From the NCBI RefSeq assembly GCF_019097595.1, contig NC_080715.1, positions 26,797,855 to 26,861,854 on the forward strand: a stretch of 64,000 nt of DNA, read 5' to 3'. This document shows positions 52,126 through 64,000 of the stretch, in pieces. The position numbers were made by a program, and so were the translations under genes. The notes below the pieces were generated by a model. That model was given only the letters and a program-made list of their open reading frames with translations. It was not told the origin of the DNA and did no database searches. The stretch comes from Hemibagrus wyckioides (Eukaryota; Chordata; Actinopteri; Siluriformes; Bagridae). Positions within the stretch are counted from its first letter, which is position 1. Every line of letters starts with the position of its first letter.

Positions 52126-55075
52126 ACTTCTCCATTTGACTGAACTTGCTTTATGTCTCAGATCTTACTGTCAGTCCTCACTATAGGGTTTGCCTTGTAT
52201 AACCAGATGTACAGCACCTCCTATAGAATCATTAACACCCTCATCCACCTTAATTACAGTAATTTGCCATTCTACTCTGCTACAACTGAAATCAGTGACA
52301 GTAATTGTCCATGCTGCAGTACTGCTCTGTGTCATGTGAAAATACAGAAAAGTAGATCCACTGCCAAATGTTTCTACTAGAGTCACTCCTCCACAATGAC
52401 CGTTTCAGTTGGAGATATCTATTAAAGCCATTTTTTTCTTAAACTATTCTTACACATAATGACTGTTTTCAGCTACAACTGCTCATTTCACAGTTTAACA
52501 CGTTTGGCATCACGTCTGCAGCTGAAGCACAGTAAGAACGGATGACTCAGAAAGGAACAGGTTTACAGACAATAGGAGACTTTGGCAAGGTATTGGACTA
52601 TGAACCCTTTGGAAAGAAATGTTTCTCTTTTAATGTTGGATTCCTTAAAATCCAGTAGTTGTGAAAATTTCAGGGAATATCAAACAATGTGAATTAACCT
52701 GCTTATAAGTAATTAATAGCTTTTTGCATAATTCATTCAATTCCTGATGAAGAAGAAATGATCATTAGAGTACAATTGGGAAGATTATACCACTGCTGGA
52801 AGTTCTGCCTGTTCTGTTTAGCTCGCTGTAGGTTCTAGATTGTTATTCTTGTTATGCATCTCTTTTCCTAATTTCAGGTGAAGTTTTACATTTGTCCTTC
52901 TCTGTATAAGTAAATATTTAGATTTCTGTCTAGTTCTTTCTAGATATAAATTATTCTGTATCCAAGTATCAAGCATTAGGATTATATTTTAAATTGAAAA
53001 GGTATTTATTGACCAGTGTTCTAATGACATCTGTCCCATCAATGACCATATATTCAAAGAAATCTTTCTATACACACTACAGTGGTAAAGAAGGAATTAG
53101 TAAATAATGAAGTTTGTTTTTGCCTTGCCTTCAAAAAAATTTAAAAATCTTCATTCATTTGGCACAAAATTGCCTCTGAACTGTCAGAACCAATTCTATA
53201 GATGTATTAAGACCTGAAGTGAACTGAAACAACTGTAGATGAGAAGAGAAAAAAAAAAAAGTTATATTTTGTGTCCTATGGGAATATCAGCAGCCAGCAT
53301 ATGTTTTATAAGTCTTTGTAATGACAAATTGCTGATGCTAAATGATCAGAAATATGTTAAAATTGGCAATTCAAGGACATTATTCTTCCTTTCCTTGAAG
53401 GTTGTCCTGCAGTTGTTTACAGCACTGTTAATTTGTTCAGAGCCTCGGTGCCTCAAGGCTAACTTACAGTCATCTTTCCTTAACTGAAATCTCCAGCTCA
53501 AATCCAAGCTCCAATTTAAAGCCAGATTTTCATACTGCACATGAATTTTATGATTAATTTAATAAAAAAAAGAAAAATAAACTATGTAAGGAATCATAAC
53601 CTGAAACAGAGAAAATAAATTTACACCAAGGTGGATTCTTTTCCTGTAACAGCACTATGGTAGCCAATGCAAAACAAAATAACAAATCTGAAAACACGAG
53701 GACGATTCAGACAAACCGGAAAAGGTAGGCATAGTTTGCGAATGGAATTCTTACCTCTGATTGGACGATTTCCCAAATTTTAATTTATTAATGAATCACA
53801 ATAAAATTACATTATATTAATGTTATATAACAGCCACAACACAAGTAGCTATAAACAGACAAAAATGCTTGGCTTGCTATAATGAAAGCGAAAACACTTT
53901 CCAGTGTTAGAAAAAGTTTCTGACACCAAAGACTCCTTCCCTGAATGTTTTGTTCAATAACAGAATGTTTTTATGTGTTTATCTTATTAGTAGGCTTAAA
54001 CTATGCAGCGTGCCATACAAATCCATTCAAATGAGCTGTTACTGTAGAAATTATAATATATTTAATAGAAATATATAATATGTTATAATTATAATATATT
54101 ATAATGTATAATATATGTTTAATTAAGCATCAGTGATGTTACAGATGGAACAACTGTCAGTCATGTTATTACAGAAAATTATTCCACACCTTCAGATTTG
54201 AGGATTCAACAAGACTCAGGCATAATGCTATTATTTCCACCGTAACACTAAGCCATATAATCCTTCATCCTTTTCTGCATCATTACTAACATCTACAGTT
54301 CCAAAACAGGATCTCAGCACTGTGCTTGGAAACGGAAAATAACTGGCCAGATCAATAAAAATACCAGATCCGAGGTGCACGCATTTCAAATGACCCAACT
54401 GTTATTTTTCCAGCATAAACATACCAAGGTTTATTTTCAGCTACAGACCGAGATTAAAGTTCCCTTGTATCGTGTCCTTCTTTTTCCACACATCTGAGCA
54501 GTTTTATAAGTACTAAGGGGCTTTCTCCTAAAGATTTGAGAAACAAGCTTAACAAGAAAAATACATTTGGAAGCTTGTGTAAGTGTATTATAGCAAAGAT
54601 AGTCATTAAAAAATTAATAGTTTGCTATAAAATTCTAGATTTTAGATTTTTCTAGATTTCAGTGTTTTCTATGTTATCACTGTGTCTTTGTGGGTTTCTG
54701 CTGGGTTTTTCAGTTCCCTCTCACTTCTCAAAAACATTTCAATACGTAATTTGGCTACACTAAATTGCCCCTAGGTATGTTCTGTGTTCTTTTGTTTATA
54801 TCTTGTTTACATTTTGTTTAACATCATGTTAATAAAGATATGATATGGCCATGAGCCCTGTCCTTAACCTTATCCTTAAGCTCATACAAACTGAAAAATA
54901 ACCTGTATATCCATGTTGTGAATTTTAGTGGCACACTGACTAATTACAGATTTTGCAGTAGCTTACTAGCAACCTGTATTTTCTACTGGCAAACAATAAT
55001 ACAGTGGAACCTCTGCAAACGAATGCCCTTTCTTCTCAAGAAATTTGCATTGATATACGAAGCATGAAGAAGACC
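52126..55075. other. AT-rich DNA, no convincing gene
   Basis: About 2.95 kb. A 71-codon minus-strand frame at 52171-52386 reads like globular protein (FSCSRVEWQITVIKVDEGVN) but has no known domain or clear splice sites. Otherwise nothing is seen. Confidence 0.35.
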
Positions 55076-55166
55076 TTGATTAGCTTGTTCCAGGTGTGTT
55101 TGATTAGGGTTGGAGCTGAAATCTGCAGGACTGCGGCTCTGTTTATACCGAACTTGCCTACCCCTG
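55076..55166 (+). repeat. Right end of a hAT-like non-autonomous element
   Basis: gattagcttgttccaggtgt, gtttgattagggttggagct, gaaatctgcaggactgcggc and the terminus ttgcctacccctg. I recognise the sequence as a common fish non-autonomous DNA transposon end, from memory. The other end is missing. Confidence 0.55.
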
Positions 55167-56195
55167 TCCTAGACCATCATACTTCAGCTCAGTTATATCC
55201 TGCATTGAGGAATTGTACTGGATATTGTGTGTCGTAAATATTATTTACAAATTTACAGGGTGGATTTTTAAACCCTGAGCCAAACATGTGTCCCTTAATT
55301 CTGTATTCCACTAGCTCATTTTGCATGTATTAATAGATAACAGTGTGCCTGCATGCTGATTTCTGCAATTATAATACATGTGCTGTCTTTGCTCGCTAAG
55401 TGTGACAGTGTGGCAATGACACCAAACATGTAGAAAGCTCACTCATGCTGTGTGCTGCCTCATCACTACTGTGCCAAAGCCTTAGCTAGGTTAAATGTCT
55501 CTCTGCAGTGAGAGAGGACATGTGGGGCACCAGGAATTATTCATGCCTGAGGTAGCATGCTTTATTTTTCTTCATAACCTTCCCTTCTTTAGCACACACC
55601 TCAAAAGAACTTTGTTCAGCAAACCCCAGTGTATTTCTTTTGTGTGGTTTTATGTCAGCTAATCTTCTCGTGTTGAAGAGTCTGTTCATGTTGCATCACG
55701 CACGTTCACTTATGGCATTTGCATAAAGCCTGTGAGGAGATTACTCTTACTGTAATGTCTAAAAGCACAGACTTTTCTCATTTCTCTAATCTGATTTCTA
55801 ATCTGTTTTCATTAACAGTGTGCTGTAGGTTCTACTGGCTTTCATTAAGGTTCTACTGGCTTGGTGCTTTTAAGTTGTCTTAATAATTTATCCTATCATG
55901 GATAATCTGACACCTGACCTTCTAGGACCTTGTCATTTAGACAGTGCTTGTTTTTTTGCCTTTGGATGGAAATGTTTATTGAATTTAGGTCTAATATAGT
56001 AAGTGACTTCTAGAATGTTTAACACAGATATTAAGTTCCTAATGCATTTATATTTATTTTTATTTATTTGCATACACTTTTTTAATACACTTTTGCTCTT
56101 AAAAGCTTAGTTTAATGGTTTTCTGACTGACCTCAGAGTTGAACTCTTAATGCTCTTTTCAAGGGCAGAAAAATAGAAACTTCGAAAATGGTTAA
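55167..56195. other. No gene seen
   Basis: About 1 kb of ordinary AT-rich DNA. Confidence 0.4.
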
Positions 56196-56335
56196 ATTTT
56201 TTTTTTTACATTTATGGCATTTGGCAGGCACCTTTATCCAGAGTAACTTACATTTGTATCTCATTTTTATACAACTGAAGGTTAAGAGCCTTCTCAGGAG
56301 CCCAGCAGTGGCAGCTTTGACAATATCTTGCACAA
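56196..56335 (-). repeat. tRNA-derived SINE, head truncated
   Basis: Minus strand: gctgccactgctgggctcct, gagaaggctcttaacc, gtaagttactctggataaag, gtgcctgccaaatgccataa. It lacks the tRNA-like head. Confidence 0.65.
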
Positions 56336-57361
56336 TATCTGGTGTTTGACTTACAGAATGACATTTTTAATAATACATCATTAATAATGAATGTCAGTAA
56401 TAATAAATCAATAACTGCTAGAATGATTAACCAATAAGTTGGGTAAAATATATGAATATATGGGAAAAGGATCACAGTCTGTCACATGTTTGGTTCCTCA
56501 GAGAACATTCTGTTTGCATGAAAGGTTCTTTAAAGGCCATTATAGCATTTTAATTACACTGTTATATATATATATTTATAGGCTGCACAGAATACTTGGC
56601 AAGATTTTAGGGTTCAAATTATGCTTGTAATGATCATGACTGTTTATTCACAGAGCTGGGATTTAGCCCTTGCCACTTCTTTTATGTAATACATGTTCAT
56701 GTCTAGAATTTTTTACATACAGTAGCATCAGTATCTTCCCTAACAGAATACGCACAATGGAATAATCTTCACAAATGTGGCTGATCATGTGGATAAATAG
56801 ATTTTATCTTTTTCTTTATCTTTTTTTAACTTTTTCTTTTAATTTGGCATATTAAAGCCTCAATGCAAACCAGATTCCTCCTTTTCACACATCAATGCTG
56901 CAGGAAACATTATTACCAAGGTGCTGATTGTACATTTTCTTTCCTGTCTAGAATAATATCAATGACATTTTTCTGTATTGTTGGATGCTGTTGAAAGAAT
57001 ATTTTCGGAGAGTGCATGAGAGTGTCATGGTCATACATGAGGAAGGTTCAGTGTCAACAATATCATTTATTTACTTTTGGAGTATTCGCAAAGGACAAAG
57101 TGGCCTATACTGTATTTCAACAGGGAATACACACACACACACACACAAACTGACACAGAAGTCAGCTTAGTGCGGTATAGTGTGACGAACAAAGGTTTCT
57201 TAAAGCCCTGTGTCTCTTAACCAATGTATCTCTTCACTGATATTCTATCTGAATAAAATAACGTGCTTTTATCTCTTTACAGTATGTGAAGTATGACTTC
57301 ATCTCACTGGCTACAATAGAGCACAGCTATAACAATACAGTAGACCACTCTTAACCACAAA
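56336..57361. other. No gene seen
   Basis: About 1 kb, AT-rich, with a short (CA)n at 57128-57147. Confidence 0.4.
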
Positions 57362-57535
57362 AATTCAATTCAATTTTATTTGTACAGCCCTTTTAACAAC
57401 AGACATTGTCTCAAAGCAGATTTACAGAACATAGGAAACATAGTACAAAAGTCCAAGATTAATGTTAGACAAAATCATCCCTAATAAGCAAGCCTGAGGA
57501 GACTGTGGCAAGGAAAAAACTCCCTTAGATGGTAA
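57362..57535 (-). repeat. Interspersed repeat with ttgaattgaa end (minus)
   Basis: Reverse of the family at 19438-19702: aattcaattcaattttattt, gtacagcccttttaacaaca, gacattgtctcaaagcagat, and caaggaaaaaactccctta. Confidence 0.7.
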
Positions 57536-58017
57536 GAGTTGTGTGATGTAGAATATATTTTGTGTATTGATTAAGAGGTTGTTGTCCTCAAAAAGCCGTA
57601 GTGGCTGCAGTCTTTCCTCCATACAGCCTTTTTCTGAACCTGAACCATCACAGAGCACAATCACACACACACTCGAACACTTCAGACAATTTTGAATTTA
57701 GACTGCAGAGGAAACTAGAGTATGCAGAGAAAACCCCCAAAGCACTGAGGATGTAAGGTGGTATGTGAGGTGGTAATGCAGAGGTATGTGAGGTGGTAAT
57801 GCAGTCCACTGCACCATTGTAACTGTAATTGGAAAAAATGTATCCTGTGTCACTCTTTTATAAATAATATATTGTTCAGGTTGTTGGAATATGAAGAATA
57901 AAAAACTTTGGGATCTGCTGTTATTGGAAAACAACTTCATGCCAGGCTACAGCATACCATCTAACTGGTGATTATTTTCCCACTGCAGCCTACAAACATG
58001 ACCGTCCACTATTATTC
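57536..58017. other. No gene seen
   Basis: About 480 bases. A short duplication, gaggtatgtgaggtggtaat, repeats near 57770-57798. Confidence 0.4.
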
Positions 58018-58100
58018 TATATGATTACTAATCCCAGACACCTGATTACTAATCCCAGACACCTGATTACTAATCCCAATCACCTGATTACTAATCCCAA
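58018..58100 (+). repeat. 21-bp minisatellite, small patch
   Basis: About four units of cacctgattactaatccca plus two variable bases. The same unit fills the first part of the solo LTR at 60725-61192. Confidence 0.85.
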
Positions 58101-59639
58101 AGCATTGAGAGATCATACAATCTTCACACACAAAGGTGAGTTAGGAATTAAATCCCTAACCTTGGAGGAGTGAGTCTGATTGGTGCTAAAACTAATTATG
58201 CCATCATCCTTATAAGTGCTCTTAGTCCTCTAAGCTGGTCTGCCTTCTATAAAAATAAAATGATTTCATCAGATATATTCCACAGTATATTTCAGTAATA
58301 AGTGATACAAGATGTATTATTAAACCTATTCTCAGGTCCCGGTGATAGACTTCTAATTAAAGACAGGATAAAAAAAAAAAGACAGAGACTGAGCCGTAAC
58401 TCAGGGCACAGCTGTCTGCTAAAGTAAATAATGTCTTATGAGATTGAGCTGTGCCCAGTGCGGAAGGCGGATAATGAAAGGGCAGTGCTGATCTAATTTA
58501 TGTCCTATACATAAGCCTACTTTCCTTGTGTGCTCTTTTGTTTATGTTTTAAAAAAAGTCTTAAAGCACCATTGTAACCGAATCTATTCCTTACACTGGA
58601 ACACGGTGAACTTCCCTGCACTCCATTACAAGGAACATCACTCTGCGAGAAGAATCTTCTATCATCTCATAAGAATGCACATTAAATTGCTTGCTATCCG
58701 CATAAATATTAAACCTAAAGTCTATAAAGGAACTGAGCAGACTTTAAACTGAACGCTACAGACATGAATCCACAAAACAATCTGTTGCTTTCATTTGTAA
58801 AAAGTTTGAGGAGGAGTATGATGGGGCGTTGCCATAGTAACTAGCTGTATTTCTCAGACCATATGAAAAGAAATAGAGGGTATTTTTTGGATATTACATG
58901 GCCATTAAGGTACACCATTTGTACTGTACTTATTGTAGTTAAAGTAGTATACTGTATAACTCTCCATTACACTACCAGGCAGCACTGTAATATGGCAGAT
59001 CCCAAAAATAGAGAATTTCAAGACAGAGCTTTAGTCTTAAGCTGATGTTTATTTGATATTATCTTTCATTCCATTAAACACAAGTAATGTTAATGCCTTT
59101 CTGTTCTTGCGTGGATTTTAGTGGCCATTGGGTCAGTGGCCATTTTTTCTTATTTTTCTTTAAATAAAATGTGCTGTAAAAAATGCAAATATTCAGGCCA
59201 GATTCCAAAAACAGCTCTTAAGGCCAAAGGCTCCTGAACATCAGACAGAAAGAGTACCAGGTTATTCAATTTAAATGATTTCAAAACATTGACATGAATA
59301 ATACAGACTTGACCTCTGAAAGGCTCCATATGATTCTTTATGGATTGTATGTTCCTGTTTAAGATAAAATATTAGGGGAAAAAATGTCTGATTAACGTGT
59401 ATTACACTCATTTATTTGAAGGGCTAAACTACATGAATCACTAAATTATCCTGTTGTTTGTGTCAGGAATTTATTTTTGAGTGTTTATGTGACTATTATA
59501 AATGCTAGTGGTGACCCCGAACAGGAGTGAGTGACAAGCTCAAACGTTTTCATTAAGAATTGCAGCACATACAATAGATGCATGTGAGTATAAAGAAAGA
59601 AAGACTTTTTTTTTTTTTTCACAGACATTAATTATAGAT
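58101..59639. other. No gene seen
   Basis: About 1.5 kb of AT-rich DNA. The 74-codon frame at 58528 and the 60-codon frame at 58863 have no recognisable features. Confidence 0.4.
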
Positions 59640-60028
59640 ATCAAACTTGCTATGCTGAGGTTTTTAATACTTTTTCATCACATTACTACCTCATACTGTG
59701 AACATTTGCACTGGTTCACTCTGTATATCCTACACTATTGTACAGTTATTGTCCCAATTTCATGGTATGTAGCATTTGCACTGGTCTTTTTGCACATCCT
59801 GCACTAATATACTGTTAGTGTTGTTATTCTTATTTTAATTTTCTTGTTTTCTAAACTGTTGCTATATCTCAACGTTTATACATAGCCTTCTAGCTGCTAG
59901 TTTGTGTGTAAAATTATGCTTCTTCTTCCTTATTACTTATTTATTTACTAGGCACCAGAACACTAAGACTTCCTTGTATATGTAAATCCTACAGTACTTG
60001 GCAATAAAAGTGATTCTGATTCTGATTC
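59640..60028 (+). repeat. L2-like LINE 3' end
   Basis: Contains gaacatttgcactggttcac, gcacatcctgcactaatata, aagacttccttgtatatg and ends gcaataaaagtgattctgat with a (TTCTGA)n tail, a typical L2/CR1-type 3' end. Confidence 0.6.
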
Positions 60029-60724
60029 AATAGTTTTGAAATTCATTCAGTACTCTCTCATGCTTCTGGGCTGAAATGACACATAAGATGATCTGCAGAA
60101 CCCATTCCCATAATCCTTTACAATCCCTAGAAATTCATTACAGTATGAAACATTAACCTTGTTTATACCACAGCAGTGTTGTTTCCTTGTATCAGAGAAG
60201 GTGGTGATTAATAACAGCATGGTTCTGCAGTTCCAACTGCAGGGACTAGATTAATAATGTTCTAATGTGAAAATTGTTCTTGTTGTTGTTATTCTTTCTC
60301 TAGTAAACAACTCATACACGGGGATTTGTATGGCACACATGCCACATAAGCAAAATAAAAGAACATGTGTAATTGTTGTTTTTTGTGAGGAAATATTTAT
60401 TTTGCATTTTCAGAAGGTGTCTCCAGTGGCTGTGCTTTGTAAAAGTCAGAGGTTTTCTTCCACAGGAAAATAATTATTGTTTTATTAGGGTTTAAAACAG
60501 ACTAATGAGAGAATTGCTGTTATAAATGATAACAGGAAATAACTTACTTGTTTACTTCAATTAAACACTTTATCCTGGTCAGGGGTTGAGTGGATGCAGA
60601 GCTTACCCCATATGTTCCTCCAGTCCTTCACAGAAATAGCATAGCTAAATTGACTTATCTGAGTGTTTTTGGAGAGTTGGAAGAAATCTGAAAACTTAAA
60701 GGAAACTCTGAATTCAAGCTCACA
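60029..60724. other. No gene seen
   Basis: About 700 bases. 60560-60720 resembles a degraded interspersed repeat but cannot be assigned. Confidence 0.35.
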
Positions 60725-61192
60725 TGCTAACTAGGTACCCTGGATATATGTACTAATCCCAGGCACCTGATTACTAATCCCAGACACCTGATTACTAATC
60801 CCAGTCACCTGAATACTAATCCCAGTGACCTGATTACTAATCCAGACAACTGATTATTAATACTAAACACCTCATTTCTAATCCCAGATGCCTGATTACT
60901 AATTCCAGACACCTCATTTCTAATCCCAGATGCCTGATTACTAATCCCAACACCGGATTACTAATCCTAGTCACCTGATTACTAATCCCAGACACTTGAA
61001 ACCCTATATAAAGCCCTCCCAAACATTTACTCACTGTGAAGTGTGTATTAACCTGAACTTACCAAGTCGTGTTTCTCCTGTTATTCTGGTTCTGTTTTTT
61101 TCTGTTTGCTATTCATTTGTGATTTTGGATTTTACCCCATTTTGTTGTTGTTTGCTAACCGCCTGGCATTTGCAATGTCAAAAAACGTGACA
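60725..61192 (+). repeat. Solo LTR with TCACA target duplication and internal 21-bp repeats
   Basis: 468 bp from TGCTAACTAGG to AAAACGTGACA, flanked by TCACA (60720-60724 and 61193-61197). Its first half is about twelve 21-bp units (cacctgattactaatccca-type) at 60745-60993. TATATAAAG lies at 61005-61013. The layout, with repeats upstream of a TATA box, is like that of fish Gypsy LTRs. No internal sequence remains. Confidence 0.72.
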
Positions 61193-61197
61193 TCACA

Positions 61198-63829
61198 TCA
61201 GTGTTAAATTTGACAGAGAAGTACTTGGTTTTACATACTAAATTTGAAAAGGAAGTAATTGGCTTTTTTTCTCCTGTGATTGACATGCATATTTAACAGT
61301 ATTGCTCCACTGGAAAACTCTTTGACTTCATATTATTAATTCATTCTCCTCAACCAAAGACATCTCTGAAATATTTCTCAGTAATTCAATAATAAATGAG
61401 AATTATGCCATCCATGCTGCTACTATTTCACTGTCACTCATGCCATACAGCACGGGAATTAGAATGCTAATGAATTCAACCTGCTGTGATTGACAGCTGA
61501 CAATCAGCATTATGGTGACTGATATATTTCCATAATTTCAAAAGAGATTGACATCATTTAAATTCAAGCCTTCTCCTGATCCTTCTCCTGAGTCCTCTAT
61601 ACAAAGGTATCACATATCCATGATACCCCTCACCATTGAACATTCTGGCACAGTATCCAGGAGATATTTTATATACTTCATAGTTCAGCCATAATGTGTT
61701 CTTTAATCACGGCACATTTTTTCATATTTACTCCACACACATTTTGTCCTTGTGTTTGTGTAGATAGAGTAGGATTATAGCAGGTGAAGCTTTTCTAATC
61801 CTTTCTATTAAACTAAAATCCTTGAGAGGTGCAGTGACAAGAGACACGAGGTTAGCTTTTATGGGCTCTGTTGTTCACATAAAAGGATCTTCACTCTTTT
61901 ACGTTTCATGCTGAATACAGTAAAAGACTGCATTTTGCACGGTTTTTTAGATTTCATTTCAAATATGTGTTACAGCAATGAATTTGGCCAGTTTTATATC
62001 TCTATCTTTGTATTTATATCTTTATATTTTTAGGTCTAGTGTTTCAGGATGTTTCTCCCACAGACTATTTACTGTGTTTTAGCAGAGCAAAGCTTCATTT
62101 ACATTTTCTTCCGCTCTGAATTTCATACCTTTGCTCACTCCTGCTTGTCATACTGTAATTTCCATTCAGTGGTTGATAACAGATAGCAGATAAGATCTAA
62201 TAACTGAGGTGGGCATATTATATCCTGATAGTGATATGATTCCTATAATGGCTAATGAAATTTACTATCCCTGGTCTGTTTTCCTGAGAAGCTGCATTTC
62301 TACTTCTATAGAGCTAAGAATCATCTTATACTGGATTTCTAGAGTCCTCTGACATAGACTGCTTGCGTTATTAACATATGATGAATACCAGACATTTTCG
62401 AATAATGGCCAATGCCATATTTTATATTTTTTGTAAATAATACAAATGTTTCCCATCCTTAGGTACAGTATCCTACAGTATTTAAATAGTAGTTCATTTA
62501 AAAAAACACACAAATCACAGCTAAAGGCTGTCGGCTGTAGGCTATGAAAAGGAGGAAGGAGACTCTGAAGCCTTAGTTCAGGAAAATGATGTCACTGACA
62601 AGGACGATGTCAGCTTCCCAGATTAGATGTTTGTGCCTCTCCTCTTGTTAATAGGGTAATAAACTAATTATTCTTACTGCCTTTTATCCCAGCAAATGCT
62701 GCTTTTCTAAAGAACCCACATTTATTAAGACTATTAGAATATCCTATTTATGCACTCCAGTTTTGCTAATATAATGCTGTTGTAGGCAAAAATACAAAAA
62801 TTAGATGTTCAATATGTTGGTTGTGAGATAAAAATTGTGGTTAAATAAAATATTTATTGTGAATAGTTATGGCAACCGGGAATAGTTTAGTGGCTTGAAT
62901 CTAATCTAATCTACAGCAAAGTTATGATTTCTAGATTGTTGAACTCTGCTAACCAACACCTGATGTTTTATGACGTAAAATCACAATTTCTAAGTGTTTA
63001 AATCCATGTTTCACATATGTGATAAACATAATTAAGAGCAGTATCGCTCAGTCATCACTTGAGTAGTGGCAGTAGTAATAGTGCTAGTAGTAATACTAGC
63101 AGTAGTCTGTACATGCAGCTAGTGAAGTATGTTATTTGTATCCTGAACAAATACAACTGAAATATTGGCAGAGAAATATATATACTCTAAATTCTGTCCT
63201 CCACCTGGTTATTTATACATCTAAATATCAATATGAAATCTGTAAGTAAAAAATGAAGTTCTATGTCATTACAAAAGTAATCACTGAAAACAGCTTTGTT
63301 TCCTGTTAAATTTCATCACTGCTACTAAAATAACATGTTATTTGTTTAGTTGTTCTCTTGGTTACTGATGCAATTTATCCTCAAAATTCCTCTAGGGCAC
63401 ATTGACCAAAAGATTTCAGAATTTGACAGCCATCTACAAGAAGAGGATTACAGCTAGCCATAACAAACTGATGTCCCTTCTTTTTAAAATAAATTACTAA
63501 GTACATATTTGGAATTTTGTGTATTTTTACTGACTTTTACTCATTTATTATGTGTTTCACATTTGTTCCTTTGCAAGATATATTTATACCAACAACACAC
63601 ACTACTATGGCTTAGTCAGTGCTACTATGTGGTCAGGAGCGATCTATTTTCATTGTTCAGCTTTACCTTGTTAAAATGACCAGTAAGTGTAGCTATCATG
63701 TAGGTTTAAGCAAACTGATAGCAATGGATATATATTTAATACTACAAATATAAAATGTTAAAAAATCTAAATCTATATAAGTGTTGGAAATTTCTCGACT
63801 ACATGTTTTGGAGTTGAATCAATATTTCA
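61198..63829. other. AT-rich DNA, no gene seen
   Basis: About 2.6 kb of apparently single-copy DNA with no domain-bearing frame. A tagtagtaata-type run occurs near 63064-63108. Confidence 0.4.
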
Positions 63830-63995
63830 TCCTTATCCAGAGCGACTTACATTTTTAACTCATTTTTTATGCAATTGAGAATGGGCCTTGCTCAGGGGCC
63901 CAGCAGTGGCAGTTTGGTGGACCTGGGATTCAAATTCACAACTTTTTGATCAGTGGAGTCCAACATTTTAACCACTAAGCTAGCACATCCCCTTC
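63830..63995 (-). repeat. tRNA-derived SINE, head and body
   Basis: Minus strand: tRNA-like head with A box tgctagcttagtggttaaaa and B box gaatttgaatcccag, then ccactgctgggcccctgagc, aaggcccattctcaatt, and the tail gtaagtcgctctggataagg. Confidence 0.75.
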
Positions 63996-64000
63996 GTCCT

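Noticed and set aside
52171..52386. 71-codon minus-strand frame resembling globular protein
   Set aside because: No recognised family and no clear splice sites; left only as a note in the region entry.
57770..57800. Short tandem duplication gaggtatgtgaggtggtaat
   Set aside because: A simple two-copy slippage event without further structure.
63900..63990. Functional tRNA gene on the minus strand
   Set aside because: The A and B boxes belong to a SINE head; the cloverleaf is poor and a SINE body follows.

Overview
The window looks like vertebrate, most likely teleost, genomic DNA. The signs are Tc1-like transposons with the terminal repeats usual in fish, a chromodomain-bearing sushi-type Ty3/Gypsy element, APE-type LINEs with microsatellite tails, tRNA-derived SINEs, CA/TA/ATCT microsatellites and AT-rich unique DNA. 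Several short repeats (for example the family ending in ...caaataaattgaattgaa, and the SINE with ...ccagagcgacttacat) are ones I associate with ostariophysan fish, so a catfish-like genome is my best guess. That guess is from memory, not from a search. No complete host protein-coding gene can be supported. The content is a graveyard of mobile elements plus simple repeats, with two tRNA genes.

Layout. 1-2604: a tandemly duplicated repeat block holding two tRNA-Pro genes. 2605-12096: a nearly full-length but inactivated gamma/epsilon-like endogenous retrovirus (LTR-gag-pro-pol-env-LTR, glutamine-tRNA primer site) with a foreign solo LTR nested between gag and pro. 12100-12845: a tandem array of degenerate intron-containing tRNA-Arg(TCT) copies. 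12962-16628: one full-length and two truncated Tc1-like elements and a tRNA-Thr relic. 16629-20508: mostly unique AT-rich DNA with a 143-bp polypyrimidine tract and repeat fragments. 20509-34768: a 30/31-bp minisatellite (about 6.2 kb of repeat) split by a 4.96-kb Ty3/Gypsy chromovirus (25049-30006) and a 3.1-kb APE-type LINE (30693-33789). 34785-36109: an AT microsatellite with a second full-length Tc1 copy inserted in it. 36446-38510: an RTE-like LINE on the minus strand with its reverse transcriptase core deleted. 39820-41462: L2-like and L1/Tx1-like LINE fragments and a solo LTR. 41463-64000: AT-rich, gene-poor DNA with microsatellites, SINEs, LINE 3' ends, two more solo LTRs and a Tc1 fragment.

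The elements do not form a working pathway; their nesting gives an order of events. The minisatellite came before the Gypsy element and the LINE, which entered at the same nucleotide of the repeat unit. The retrovirus (LTRs about 6-7% different by eye) is older than the Gypsy element (about 3%). The most informative observations are the Gypsy element's apparent self-priming site with gag starting inside the 5' LTR, the shared insertion phase in the minisatellite, a premature stop shared by two Tc1 copies, the tRNA-Arg array, the unusually long protease-RT spacer in the retrovirus, and four solo LTRs with 5-bp target duplications.
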